This document shows, piece after piece, positions 9,856 to 21,704 of a stretch of 64,000 nt of DNA (its first letter is position 1; every line of letters begins with the position of its first letter). The notes below the pieces were generated by a model. That model was not told the DNA's origin, did not search any database, and was given only the letters and a program-made list of their open reading frames with translations. The DNA is from Scilla litardierei. Its lineage: Eukaryota; Streptophyta; Magnoliopsida; Asparagales; Asparagaceae. The stretch is from NCBI GenBank assembly GCA_030789695.1, contig CM061141.1, forward strand, positions 279,689,871-279,753,870. The letters are read 5' to 3'. A program made the translations under genes and the position numbers.

Positions 9856-10181
9856 ACTCGGCCGAGTGACGTTCTCACTCGGCCGAGCGAGGCAAATAAA
9901 AATTTCTCCCCGATATCGCTTCGGTCGAGTGGATTTGCCAGCCTCGGCCGAGTGGAGTAAGTCCATTCGGCCGAGTGACTCAAGCTACTCGGCATGACTC
10001 GCCCTAGGAGGGTATCCGTTTTACTCGACCGAGTGAAAATGTAGACTCGGCCGAGTAGCAGTTCTAATGAAATGAGGAAAATAGACAGAGAGTTGGGTAC
10101 AGCAGACTTCCCTCGTTCGTGAGCGGCTCGACCGGACGAACTTCTGGACTCGGCCGAGTGACTAGTATACTCGGCCGAGTG
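9856..10181. repeat. Internal CACTCGGCCGAGTG palindrome array (element B)
   Basis: Six perfect or near-perfect ACTCGGCCGAGT copies (for example 9856-9867, 10169-10180) with decayed copies between. It lies directly upstream, in element orientation, of the internal TATA box, mirroring the layout of the LTR promoter. Confidence 0.75.
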
Positions 10182-10450
10182 AGCCTTGTGTTCTGCTGTT
10201 TGTCTTCGTTTGGGCTCTAAACTCTGTCTTTCTTCCTCCAGTCGATTTTCATGCTCCTCCTAAGCGTCGAAGGCCTTCTTGGGGTGCTCCTCATTGTCTC
10301 GTTCATCCTCCTCATGATGGATCTACCTATCTCCTCTCCTGTCAAGAAAAATAGGACCCGTTATCACAAAATTTTTGGTCGGATGACTCAAAACACTAAA
10401 AATCTCTAAAACAAAAATAAAGAAAAAGTAAAAATAAAGCAAAAACCGTC

Positions 10451-10471
10451 GGGTTGCCTCCCGACAAGCGC
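10451..10471 (-). promoter_or_regulatory. Conserved post-pol motif of Athila elements (element B)
   Basis: Sense strand GCGCTTGTCGGGAGGCAACC, shortly after the pol stop codon. Element D has the same motif with one change at 25016-25036, and a close variant (GCGCTTGTTGGGAGGCAACC) is common downstream of pol in plant Athila-type elements. Function unknown. Confidence 0.6.
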
Positions 10472-10510
10472 TCGTTTTAGGTCGTGAGCTCGACCCCCTA
10501 AAATTTTCAA

Positions 10511-13500
10511 TCAATGCGGGATGTTTGGTGCATATGAGATGCACCCGTCAAACTTGCCGGGGAGCGCGCTTGGATTTGGACGTGGCGGCGTAGCGTGCTC
10601 CCTCGGAGGTCTCTTGTCTCGAATAGTGTTGGGGGGAGGCTCCCCCAAGCTAGCATTTGCCCCGGTCAACGGCTTAACCGGCGATGCCGATTTCCGTACC
10701 GGCGGAGCTTTCTTTGGAGACTTTGATTTCGAGAGCTTGCAGAGCTCTCGAATCCTTGCGACATCAGCGTCGCCTTCATCTTCATCAGTGGAGAAGTCGG
10801 GGGAATCATCATTATTGTCTTCATGGCCTAAATCCGGGCCTTCTTCAAATTCTTCATCAAAAAGGGCGCCAATTGAGTGAGGAATCGTCTCCTCTATCAC
10901 CTCATCGAGGAGGTCCATGAGATCTTCCGACCGTTCTTTAAGCAAATATACCCTATTGGTTTCGCCCGTCGGGATTCCTCCGGAATAGTGCTTGAGCCTT
11001 TGACCATTTACTTTGAACGTGGAACCGTCCTTGCTCTCCAACTCGAATGCTCCTCCCGGTTGTATATGCTTGATGGTGAAAGGTCCGGACCAACGTGACC
11101 TCAACTTACCGGGAAATAGTCGGAGCCGGGAATTATAGAGCAAGACCTTGTCTCCTACTTTGAAGTCCGTGACGGTAATGCGGGCATCGTGGAGAATCTT
11201 AGTCCTTTCTTTGTAAATTCTTGAGCTTTCGTAGGCGTCTCTTCTTATCTCATCAAGCTCGTTGATGTCCAAGAGTCGCCTCACCGCCGCACTCTTGTAG
11301 TCGTAGTTAAAGGTCTTGATGGCCCAATATGCGCGGTGCTCCAACTCCACCGGTAAGTGGCAAGCCTTCCCATAAACTAGACGGAACGGTGTGGTGCTGA
11401 TGGGGGTGCGAAAGGCCGTGCGATAAGCCCATAGGGCGTCGTTTAACTTCATTGACCAATCCTTTCTAGACCGATCCACGGTTTTCTCGAGAATTTGCTT
11501 GATCTCTCTATTTGAGACTTCCACTTGGCCGCTTGTCTGGGGGTGATAAGCCATGCCAACTCTATGATTTACCCCGTACTTCTTTAGCATGGCTTCAAAC
11601 TTGTTCTCTATGAAGTGGCTTCCCCCGTCGCTTATCAAGGTACGCGGCACTCCAAAGCGTGGGAAGATATTTTGCTTGAAGAACTTGGAGACGACCCTTG
11701 CATCATTAGTAGGAGTGGCAATTGCCTCCACCCATTTGGAGACGTAGTCGACGGCCAATAGGATGTATTTGTTGCCATTGCTCGATGGAAATGGTCCCAT
11801 GAAGTCTACTCCCCAACAATCAAAAAGCTCAATTTCTTGGATGGGCCTCATTGGCATTTCATTGCGCTTGGAGATATTCCCGGTCCGTTGGCATCTATCG
11901 CACCCTTTTACAAAGTTGTGGGTGTCTTTAAACATTGTCGGCCAGAAGAACCCGCTCTGCAAGATCTTAGCGGTGGTTTTAGAGGCGGCATGATGTCCCC
12001 CGCATGGTAGACCGTGGCAATGCAAAATGATAGACGTCGCCTCCTCTTTAGAAACACACCTACGAATGACACTATCCTTGCATATCTTGAAAAGGTAAGG
12101 ATCTTCCCAAAAGTAGCTACGGACCTCATGCATAAATCTCCTCTTTTGTTGCGTGGACATCCCATGCGGTTTGATTCCGCAAGCCAAGTAGTTGACGAAG
12201 TCCGCGTACCAAGGTACTTCCCCGGTCCTTACCGCATATAGCCTCTCATCAACAAATGTGTCATCAATAGGTAAGCTCTCATCCTCCTTGTCGCGAATGA
12301 GCCTAGATAAATGATCCGCCACGACATTGTCTGTACCCTTCTTATCTCTGATCTCTAGGTCGAATTCTTGCAACAAGAGTATCCACCTAATCAACCGGGG
12401 TTTGGCCTCCTTCTTGTTTAAAAGATACTTCAATGCCGCATGGTCGGTGTGGACAATCACCTTGGAACCGAGGAGGTAGGAGCGAAACTTCTCTATAGAA
12501 TAGACGACCGCTAGAAGCTCCTTCTCGGTAGTTGTGTAGTTTTTCTGTGCGTCATCCAATGTCTTACTTGCGTAGTATATCGCATGAAGCTTCCTATCTT
12601 TCCTTTGTCCCAATACCGCTCCAATGGCTTGGTCGCTAGCATCGCACATTAGCTCAAAAGGGAGGCTCCAATCCGGCGGTTGTATGATAGGCGCTGAGAC
12701 TAGCGCTTCCTTCAAGGTGTCGAAAGCTTGCAAGCATTCTCCTGAAAAGTCAAAAGGAACATCTTTAGCGAGCAAGGAAGTAAGAGGTCGGGCAATCGAG
12801 GCGAAATCCTTGATGAAGCGGCGGTAAAACCCCGCGTGACCAAGGAAACCTCTAATGCCCTTGACATTAATAGGAGGAGGAAGTTTTTCGATTACCTCAA
12901 TTTTTGCTTTATCTACCTCGATTCCTCTTGAGGAAACAAGATGTCCGAGAACTATACCTTCCGTTACCATGAAGTGACACTTCTCCCAATTGAGAGTGAG
13001 ATTGTTTTGTTGGCACCTTTTTAGGACTTTAGTGAGATTTTCCAAGCAAGAGTCAAACTCACTTCCGTAAACCGAGAAATCGTCCATAAAAACTTCCATA
13101 ATGTTTTCAATATAATCGGAAAATATGGATGTCATACATCTTTGAAAAGTGGCGGGAGCATTACAAAGGCCAAACGGCATCCTACGGTATGCATAGGTGC
13201 CATAGGGACAAGTGAAAGTTGTCTTTTCTTGGTCATCTTCGTGCAAAGGGATTTGGAAGAAACCCGAATACCCGTCTAGATAGCAAAAGTATTTATGCTT
13301 CGCTAGGCGTTCAAGCATTTGATCAATGAAGGGCAACGGGTAATGGTCCTTTCGGGTGGCTTTATTGAGTTTCCTATAGTCAATGCACATTCGCCATCCC
13401 GTGACGGTGCGTGTAGATATGGGCTCACCTTTTTCATTGTTTATAACCGTCATCCCTCCCTTCTTGGGAACGACGTGAACGGGGCTAACCCACCTACTGT

Positions 13501-14389
13501 CTTAGATAGGATAAATAATACCGGCTTCTAGCAATTTTAGGATTTCTTTTTTAACCACCTCCTTCATGTTCCGGTTTAACCGCCTTTGAGGCTCAATGGA
13601 GGTGGCATCGGTATCCTCCAAATGGATCCTATGCGTGCAAAGCCTAGGGCTTATCCATTTTAGATCGGAGATAGTGTAGCCCAGGACATCCTTGTGGCTC
13701 CTAAGAACGTCTAGGAGTTTTTCAAGTTGATCTTGTGTGAGGTGGGAATTGACTATCACCGGGTAAGTTAGTTTATTACCCAAAAAGGCATACCTTAGAT
13801 TCGGCGGTAATTGTTTAAGCTCTACCTCAGGTGGCGCTGCTCCTTCCACTTCATCGGCTCGCATGAGTTCGACTTTCTCCTTGTCGTCCAGGTTTAGCTC
13901 ATGTTCAGGTGGCATGCTTTCTTGTGACGAGTCAGACTCGCTACTCAGTGAGGATGAGGCATCGAAATAGGCGCCCTCCGATTCAGGGCTAGCATCGCCA
14001 AAACCTTCACTCTGCTCCAGTTCGTACCTGGAATCAAGAAACACATCAGACGATTCATAAAAACAAGAGTGAGCGTCATAGAGTGTAACTCCCTGATCGT
14101 CGGTTTGCTCGAAGGGTTCTTCGGGAGCATAGTGTTCTTCGACACTCGCTCTATTGTCTTCGAAATACAATTTGTCGTCGACCACGTCAACTCTGACATT
14201 GCCTCCGATAGTCCCCTCCGGAGAGATTTGGTCCATCACAAAACTAGCAAATAGTTGTTCGTCGGGGTCCTTGATATCAATAGCAAATGCTCCGGTAGCG
14301 TGGACCTCGTCAACAAGTTCCTTAAGGAGGTCTGTGAAGGAGTCATAGTCTTCTCGACTGAGTTCCATTATTGGCAGTGCATCCTCCAT
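10511..14389 (-). pseudogene. pol of element B: PR-RT linker, reverse transcriptase, RNase H, integrase; one in-frame TAA
   Basis: ATG at 14389-14387 (MEDALPIM), the first ATG after the PBS. It is open to 10511 (about 1292 codons) except for one TAA at 13504-13502, between IIYPI and [16 protein letters not shown], where Athila pol normally continues without a stop. [26 protein letters not shown] and the catalytic FMDDF are intact. RNase [12 protein letters not shown] and [10 protein letters not shown]. Integrase: zinc finger from [11 protein letters not shown] to CDRCQ, then catalytic D (WGVDFMGPF), D (LISDGGSHF) and E ([10 protein letters not shown]), then the C-terminal SRWSGPFTI region and an acidic/basic tail ending SYAPNIPH. 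No gag domain and no DTGA-type protease precede it. If the stop is read through or absent in sister copies, this would be an enzyme donor lacking capsid and protease. Confidence 0.85.
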
Positions 14390-14445
14390 TCTCCCTGTTA
14401 AGATCTTTTGCAAAATACGGGGAGAATATGCAAATAGGGCTCAGC

Positions 14446-14463
14446 TCCCCGGCAACGGCGCCA
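14446..14463 (-). promoter_or_regulatory. Primer binding site of element B
   Basis: Sense strand TGGCGCCGTTGCCGGGGA, six bases after the 5' LTR. This is the typical Athila primer site (usually assigned to tRNA-Asp). Element D has the same site with two changes. Confidence 0.8.
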
Positions 14464-14469
14464 AAAACT

Positions 14470-16287
14470 TGATCGCTCCGGGACGTACACCCAAAGAACG
14501 GTTGTAGTTTTACCGCAAGCGCACGGTATAGCGGCGAGCGGGTATCGAACACAGGGAGGACGAATGATCGTGCTTGCTCCTAATCAACCTGGCTATTTAA
14601 GAATAGAGAGAATTGCCTTGGGCGATCCTGTCACAATCGTCAGACAAATGTGCGAAATACCAAATCAAATAAAGAACGTCTAGGGAGTGGGGAATCCCCG
14701 CTACTCACCGTGTTTCATAAATGTGGTTCGTCGGTATCAAAATTGCTAGAATGAGAATTTGGATGAACTAGTTGCAACTAAATGTGGAACCAAGCTCACG
14801 CTCTCGCGCTGTTGCCGGTCTATAGCTATCCTAGGATCGGGTCCAATCTCTTGCAAACCCTAGCCTAGGAAAGCTAGCATTAGGATCAACATCATCGTCC
14901 AATTGCGCACCGAGCCCAATCTCTTGCAAACTCGGTCCACAATCTAAATTAGGATAGTTCCTACCCGTCCAATCTCTTGCAAACGGGTATCGGCACGGAA
15001 TTGCAATCGGAGATCCTAGTATCGGCCCAATCTCTTGCAAACCGATACTTCGAAAATCCGACTCCAACCCAATTCGGATTTCTAGGGCTTCCTATCAAAT
15101 TGGGATCCAATCTCTTGCAAATCCCAATTGATATGAATACCTAGCTATCTGTAGTAATTCGATCCCAATCTAATCTCTAATTATTGATTCTAGCACAATT
15201 TCTACCAATTTATCACAAATACGAAATTGGGCTTGTAGGGTTCATCCCCACGCCCCAAGACGTGGAGACTGCTCACAAATCATAGCAATAGCACAAAAAT
15301 AATCAATGAAATAGACAATGGAATTCATCACAACAATGATATAAACAATAAAAATAGAGTTTTTGGGGAAGAGAGATGCAAACCAAAGTAGTTCTTCAAT
15401 TAATCCAACAAAAATCCAAGTTTTTCTCTTCTCCAATCACAAAATAATAAAACTAAAAAGTAATATCAAAAAGCTGCAAAAAATCTAAGAGATGGCTCTA
15501 AAACTAGGGTAAAAACAGGGCTTAAATAGCCCCAAAAATCGTCCAAAAATCCTGACCAAAACGCCCCTGCACAGCCTGTTTTCCGCAAATTTCGCTACAG
15601 GCAGCGCATCGCACTCGGCCGAGTGACAAAAGTCGCTCGGCCGAGTGAAAACCCTGTCATTTTCCAGTAAGTCGGGGGCTTCAAGGGTCTTCAGTTCGGA
15701 GGCGGCTCGGCCGAGTGAGTTGTCGTCACTCGGCCGATGGCTTTACTGCACTCGGGCGGACGCAGTTTACCACTCGGCCGAGTGGGTCTTCTGAAGCTCA
15801 GGTGGCCGAAAAACAGTAACTTCGATCTTTTTGAGGGCCTTCGTCTGGGCGCCACTCGGGCGGACGTGGTATCGTCACTCGGCCGATGTGGTCTCCGTCG
15901 CTCGGCCGAGTACACATGGAAAACGTGTCTGAACGGGTCGGCCGAGCAGTGTCTCGCTGGTCGGCCGAGTGGCTCCTCCACTCGGCCGAGTGGGACACAA
16001 AAGATGCCCAATCTGATTGTTTTGGCCTCCTCGTCGCTCCTGCGACGTCCATTCTTCTTCCGCTCCTCTCCAACAGTAAAATATCCCTCGGGGAGGTCGT
16101 CGGTGGCCGTGTAGAGTAAGCGCGTCTCGAGATCACTCCTAATCGCGCCAAATCACCTGAAATGCGACAAAAACAACAAATCGTGAAAAGCATCGCAATA
16201 TCGTCGATATATCGTGAAAAACATGATTTGGGCGATCTAAATGGCATGCAAATCCACGGGAAAAAGGTGTAAAATATGGAGTGATCA
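14470..16287 (-). repeat. Element B 5' LTR
   Basis: 1818 bp, collinear with 3311-5128 at a constant offset of 11,159. It carries the same palindrome array (15612-15992), TATA-like box (15522-15528) and five-hairpin array (14839-15129). It lies next to the PBS, so it is the promoter LTR for B's genomic transcript. Confidence 0.93.
14839..15129 (-). repeat. Five-hairpin array with a constant loop (element B 5' LTR)
   Basis: Copy of the array at 3680-3970. All five stems are intact. Base differences between the two LTRs in this interval mostly fall outside the stems; one is in the last loop (ATCAAAT against ATCCAAT). Confidence 0.85.
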
Positions 16288-16292
16288 GTCGC
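16288..16292 (+). repeat. Target-site duplication of element B (right copy)
   Basis: GTCGC, matching 3306-3310. Confidence 0.93.
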
Positions 16293-16497
16293 ACTCGCCC
16301 TCAGCCTCAGCAATTCGGCCCCTTCAACTGTATCCTGCCGGGTCCAACACCGTGGTCAGCTCTAACAACAAGTTTAGCCTCAACACCCCACTAATCACTT
16401 GTCAAATTGCATGCCCTAATCCCCTCATTAACACAACCACCATGCCCTTGGTTCCCCTTAATACAAATTCATTGTACGCGAGTTCTACCCCGCAACA
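16293..16497 (+). repeat. Element A 5' LTR, right part
   Basis: Continues the LTR after the element B insertion and matches 57140-57344. Ends CCGCAACA, followed directly by the PBS. Confidence 0.9.
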
Positions 16498-16499
16498 AT

Positions 16500-16516
16500 T
16501 GGCACCGTCTGTGGGA
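16500..16516 (+). promoter_or_regulatory. Primer binding site of element A
   Basis: TGGCACCGTCTGTGGGA, two bases after the LTR end. A close variant (TGGCGCCGTCTGTGGG) is the usual primer site of Tat-lineage gypsy elements. Confidence 0.75.
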
Positions 16517-16610
16517 ACGAAGGGTCACACCCATGTCAGACCCCATACCAATCAACCGAAACACTGACCACGGTAAGGACCCCATGGATTAAGAACCACA
16601 CTCTCAACCA

Positions 16611-18371
16611 ATGACTCCCGCAACTGACCCGTCCCCCGAGGTAAAGGTCGAGACGGTCCAGGCCTCGGCCCGCACGATACAACAGAGCTTCGAGGCCTTC
16701 ACTAGGATTATGGCAGGCTTCGCAACGACCGGGACGGAAGCACCCCCGGGCCCCTCTGAGACCCCGAATGTGAGACGGAACCTTCACCCTCAATTCGAGG
16801 AAGAAGGTGGAGACCAGGGGCTTGCCGAGGAGATTGCGGCCCAATGGAAGCTCCTGGAGGAAGAGATGGAGATCGCGCGGCAGCGGAGGCGCCAGGAAGA
16901 GGCGGACGCCGCGTAGAGGCATCTGGATGAGGCAGCCGAGACCGCCCGGCGAGCCCTCCTGGACGACGAGACCGCCCGACGCCAGCTTCGCTTCATTATC
17001 GCGGAACGTGAAAGGCTCCGAAGGGAGAACGAAGAGAACCAAGAGATCCCGGAGGTGTTGGCGAGGGGCCGGTGACACGTTAATGAGTGCTGCCAGCCTC
17101 TCGCCAGGTCTCCATCTCGAGGGGGAAGTCCTCCCCGTCGGCATCTCTCCCAAGATCGTCTGGACGAAGAGGCCATCCGTCAACAACTCCGCTTCCTCGC
17201 CGCAGAGCGCGAGAGGCTCCTGAGGGGGAATCAAGAGCGGAGAGCGATCCCGAAGGTGATGGCTATGGGTCAGCGGTACTGGGATGACCGTAGCCCACCG
17301 CCCGTCGAATCCCCTATGCGCGGAAGGAGTCCCCCCTGGCAACCTCTTCGTTATTCCCCGGGGCATGACGACCGACGACGGCCGAGGAGGGACCGAAGCC
17401 AAACCCTAGAGTGGCAGAGAGGGCACGCGTCCGAGTGCCCCGCCTACCCGGAGGAGGCCACGTCATTGGCATGATGGATCACGTCCGTCCTGAGACCCGC
17501 AAGGTTCAAGGCTCCCCACCTGGCCACCTATAACGGAAGAGGCGACCCCCTCTCGTACGTACAACAATACTGGGGGGCAATGGAGGCGCAGGATGTAGAT
17601 GACACGTTCTTATGCCGGCTGTTCTCGTAAAGCCTAAGGGACACGGCGTTGGAGTGGTACTATGGCCTACCGGTGAGGTCCGTCGGAAGATTTGACGAAC
17701 TGTCCCACAAGTTCTGCCAGAAGTTTCGGGCCGGGCGTACCAAGAAAAAGCCCTTAGACTACCTCAGCACGATAGTCCAAGGTGAAGGAGAGACGTTAGG
17801 GAAATACCTGCGTCGCTTCCAAGGTGAGAGGTGGGTGGTGGTGGCCTGTGGCGATGAAGTGCTCATGCTAGCCTTCAAGACGGGACTGTGGACTCGGAGC
17901 CTCCACAAATCCCTGCTCCGAGATCCACTGGCCGACTACGAGGCGCTAGTCGCTATGGCAGAGAGGCATGCGCTGGCAGAGGAGACTCTTGGCACGAAGA
18001 AACTATTCCCCCCGATGCCCCAAGGCGAGCGTCGAGCGCATCCACGACCAAGGCAAGAAGACGGGTCTCGAGGGCGCGACCAGCTGGCCCAACCGAGACG
18101 CGACCCGGCAGGGCGTCGCCTGCAGGATCGTCCGGGCCTAGCCCGAGAGCTCGCCTGAGCTGTCCTGAGGCTGGAGGGACCTCTGCGGGCCCATTACATG
18201 CAGCTCAACGCCCCCATGATAGAGGTACTGGCCGCGGCGACAAGGGCCAGACTGGTGCCGGAGCCGCCCACGGAGATGAGATCGGACCCAGGGAAGCGAG
18301 ATATCCGAAAATACTGTTGGTATCACCGAGACCACGGTCATGATACCGACAATTGCTACACCCTCAAGAGG
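16611..18371 (+). pseudogene. gag of element A (Tat-type), several stops
   Basis: First ATG after the PBS at 16611. The N-terminal part is Glu/Arg-rich and coiled-coil-like (EEMEIARQRRRQEE), stopping at 16914. The conserved gag core is readable from about 17505 in the frame of 17649: HLATYNGRGDPLSYVQQYW, then a TAA near 17628, then TALEWYYGLPV, FRAGRTKKKPL and GETLGKYLRRF (retrotransposon gag family). A zinc-knuckle-like CWYHRDHGHDTDNC lies at about 18315-18357. Stops and frame changes rule out a functional capsid. Confidence 0.75.
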
Positions 18372-18485
18372 TAGATCGAGCGATTGATTCAGGCGAGCCA
18401 CCTGGGAGGCTTCGTGGAGAACAGAGGGTGATCCAAGAGGAAAGGGCCCCGCGAGAAGCGCGGAGGCCAGAACCACCGCCAGACA

Positions 18486-20274
18486 ATGGTCGGGAGGAGC
18501 CATGCCCCCCAGGGCGATCATGCATATAGACGTGATATGCGGGGGGCATCCTCAGGTGGGTCATCGTCCTCGAGCAAGAAGGTATATGCCCTGCAGGTAA
18601 TGGCGGCGGGGATCAGCAGTGAGGCGAAGCAGAGAAGAGTGGCTCGACCCCCCATCACTTTTACTGATAGAGACCTAGAGGGAGTCGAGCTTTCGCATGA
18701 CGACGACATCGTCATCGAGGCTTAGGTCAGGACGGACATCATCAGCCGGCTCCTGATCGACACTGGGAGCTCCTGCGACATCCTTTTTATGTCGACAGTC
18801 GAGAAGATGGGGTTGAAGCAGGCAGATCGGAGGCCTTGCACGGGGCCCATCATCGGCTTCACCGGCCACGTGGTCCCCATTGTGAGGGTGATCACCCTGC
18901 CGATGACACTTGGGGAGGAACCAAAGGTCGTCACCCACATGACGCAATTCGTTGTCGTCGACATTGCGTCGGCATACAACGGGATCATTGGGCAGCCATG
19001 CATGACGGCCATTAAGGCGCTCCCCAGCCTGCTCCACCAGATGATGAAATTCCAAACTCTGCAAGGGGTGGGGCTAGTACGGGGAAACCAGAAGCTGTCC
19101 CGGAGCTGCTACGTAGGGTCGACCAAGCACAAGAGCCCGGAACAGGCCTCGTCGGTTGGCCTTCTCGACGAAAGGGAAGACTTTTGCGACCAACGGCCGA
19201 CTCCTGCCGAAGAGGTCGAGGAGGTGCCCATGGCCGTGGAGGAGGACAAGACTGTCTCCATCGGGACGAAACTCCTGGCCTCTCTGAGGGCGGCCCTCAT
19301 CAGCCTTCTCTGAGAGAGCATGGACATATTCGCCTGGTCGTCCGCGGATATGCCAGGGGTCGACCAAACGGTAATCTCCCATAGGTTGAATGCAGACCGA
19401 GGGTCTCGACCGGTCTGGCAGAAGAAGAGGAGCGTCGGGGGCGAAAAGAAAAGGGCAGTCAAGGAAGAAGTGGAGAGGCTTCTTCAGGCCAAGTTTATCA
19501 GGCCGGTGGACTATCCGGACTGGCTCGCCAATGTCGTCTTGGTGAAGAAGGCTAGCGAAAAGTGGCACATGTGCGTCGACTTCACGGACCTCAACAAGGT
19601 GTGTCCGAAGAACAGCTTCCCCTCCCTCGGATCGACCACTTAGTTGATCAGGCGTCCGGCTACGAATTGTTAAGCTTCATGGACGCCTTCTCGGGCTACA
19701 ACCAGATCCCGATGGTAAGGGAAGACGAAGAGAAAACATCCTACGTCACCGATAAGGGCACCTTCTGTTACACAAAGATGCCCTTCGGGCTGAAGAACGC
19801 CGGGGCAACTTACCAGCGGATGGTGGACAGGATATTCAGCTCGCAGGTCGGGCAAAACCTGGAGGTCTACATCGACGACATGCTGGTGAAGAGTAAGAGA
19901 GCCCCGGGCCACCTTGTCGACTTGTGGGAGATGTTCCGAAGGGTTCGCCTATACGGCCTGAGGCTGAACCCGGTGAAGTGCGTCTTCGGCGTGCAATCGG
20001 AAAAATTCATAGGCTTCATGATAACGAAGCGAGGGATTGAGGTGAACCCCGATAAGGTGATGGCCCTCATCAATATGGCGGAACCACAGACGATCCGGGA
20101 CTTGCAATGCCTGAATGGCCGGATCGCGGCTCTAGGACGATTCTTGTCGAAATCCGCGGAGAGGTCGCTCCCTTTCTTCAAGGTCCTGTGCACTGCCTTC
20201 GAAGAAGCCAAGGACAAGAGGAAAGTGATCCTGTGGGACAACGACTGCGTTCAAGCATTCGCGGAGCTGAGGGC
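18486..20274 (+). pseudogene. Element A protease and reverse transcriptase, broken and cut by element D
   Basis: Protease: LLIDTGSSCDILF at about 18755-18793 (active-site DTGS) just after an in-frame TAG (18723-18725). The segment to RT is open to 19313, with another stop before DIFAWSSADMPG. RT begins MCVDFTDLNKVCPKNSFP; near 19620 one C is missing from a C run, shifting the frame, and RT continues as PRIDHLVDQASGYELLSFMD, KMPFGLKNAGATYQRM, then the catalytic YIDDMLVKS. It ends at AFAELRA where element D is inserted. The reading resumes at 46032 as RAYLQ. Confidence 0.8.
20270..20274 (+). repeat. Target-site duplication of element D (left copy)
   Basis: AGGGC, repeated at 46032-46036 after the 3' LTR. 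The pol reading frame of A joins across the duplication. Confidence 0.93.
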
Positions 20275-20563
20275 TGATCACTCCATATTTTACACCTTTT
20301 TCTGCTTGTTTGCATGCCATTTAGATCGCCCATATCGCGTTTTTCACGATTATTCGACAATATTACTTTTCACGATTTCTTGTTTTTGTCGTATTTCAGG
20401 AGATTTGGAGCGATTTGGAGTGATTCTGAGATGCACCCACTCCGGAGTGTCATCTGTGACTCTTTTGAGGGGAATTCTACGATTGGAGAGGAGTGGAAGA
20501 AGAAAGAACGTTGTAGGAGTGACGAGGAAGCTAAAATACGAAGATTGGGCATTTTCAGCATGC

Positions 20564-20932
20564 CACTCGACCGAGTGAAGGAGACACTCGGTCGAACATC
20601 GACAACCCGCTCGGCAGGCCAGATCGGACACGCAGCAGATTGAATATCAACGTGCACTCGGCCGAGCATCGCCAGACCACTCGGCCGATCACGGAGACAC
20701 CACTCACCCGAGTGGCATCACGACGACGGCAAGCAAAAATCCCGAAGTTACTGTAATCCGTCAGTCAGCTCCCGAGTCCCGACTCAGCCGAGTGAAGAAA
20801 TCCCTTCGGCCGAGTGAAGAAAATCCCTTCGGCCGAGTGACTCCCGAGGAGACGACCCCCAAAAGTCCAGACTTACTGGAATCCGTCAGGGTCCGTCACT
20901 CAGCCGAGCGACATTTGTCACTCGGCCGAGTG
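20564..20932. repeat. CACTCGGCCGAGTG palindrome array in U3 (element D 5' LTR)
   Basis: A series of perfect and one-base-variant copies of the 14-bp palindrome, from CACTCGACCGAGTG at 20564 to a perfect copy at 20919-20932, about 90 bp upstream of the TATA-like box. Confidence 0.75.
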
Positions 20933-21017
20933 AGCCGCGCTGCCTGTAGCGTAAAGTGCGATTTTCAAGCTGCACAAGGGGCAATTTTGTCACAGTTTTT
21001 TGGGCGATTTTGGGGGG

Positions 21018-21024
21018 TATTTAA
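21018..21024 (+). promoter_or_regulatory. TATA-like box of element D 5' LTR
   Basis: GGGGTATTTAACCCC; the core is TATTTAA. Same sequence at 44976-44982 in the 3' LTR and a close relative in element B. Confidence 0.5.
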
Positions 21025-21414
21025 CCCCAGATTTTAACCTAGTTTGAGCTTTTTCATACTTTTGGCATCCCTTTTTTTATTACTTTTTAGGAGATTAGAT
21101 TTAGTTCTTTGGAGAGAGAGATAAAAGTGTTGATTTGTTGGATGCTATTGGAACTTCACTGGTTTGTCTCTCTTTCTATCAAAACTCTCATTTTTATTGA
21201 TATATTGTCTATTGCAATGATTTCTATTGATATTTCTATTGAATTTCTAATGATTTGCATTATGAATAGTGAGTAGTTTTATCGTCTTAGGGCGTAGGGA
21301 TGAACCCTACAAACCCTATTTCTAATTTGTGATGAATTGGTGAAATTCTTGCTAGAATTGATTAGGGTTAGTTTGGGATTGATTTAATACGAATAGCTAG
21401 GGATTCATACCGAT

Positions 21415-21704
21415 TGGGATTTGCAAGAGATTGGATCCCAACTCGATAGGAAGCCCTAGAAATTCGAATTGGGTTACAATTGGGTTTCTCTGGAATCGGT
21501 TTGCAAGAGATTGGACCGAAACTGGGGTTTTCGATTGTAATTCTATACCAATACCCGTTTGCAAGAGATTGGACGGGTAGGAACTATCTCAACCTAGGTC
21601 GTAGCTCGAGTTTGCACGAGAGTGGGCTCGAGATACGATTGAACGATGATGTTGTTCTTCGCGCTAGCTTGCCTAGGTTAGGGTTTACAAGAGATTAGAC
21701 CCTA
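21415..21704 (+). repeat. Five-hairpin array with a constant loop (element D 5' LTR)
   Basis: Stems in order: TTGGGAT/ATCCCAA (21415-21421, 21435-21441), TCGGT/ACCGA, TACCCGT/ACGGGTA, CTCGAG/CTCGAG and TAGGGT/ACCCTA (21679-21684, 21699-21704), around loops matching TTGCAAGAGATTGG (copy 4 is TTGCACGAGAGTGG, copy 5 TTACAAGAGATTAG). These correspond one to one with the five hairpins of element B. In the fourth, a C-G pair of B is T-A in D, a compensated change. Confidence 0.85.

Larger units (their letters stand above)
3311..16287 (-). mobile_element. Element B: young Athila-type Ty3/gypsy element lacking gag and protease
   Basis: A 12,977-bp minus-strand insertion with two 1818-bp LTRs (TGATC...GATCA termini), target duplication GTCGC, an Athila-type PBS and a polypurine tract. 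By eye I count about 11 differences between the LTRs (about 99.4 percent identity), so insertion is recent. In element orientation: 5' LTR, PBS, pol (PR-RT linker, RT, RNase H, integrase), conserved post-pol motif, palindrome array with TATA box, putative intron, env-position ORF, long non-coding region with repeated purine tracts, 3' LTR. The region that should encode gag and protease is absent: the pol ORF starts only about 57 bp after the PBS. Each of its two ORFs has one in-frame stop. Confidence 0.92.
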
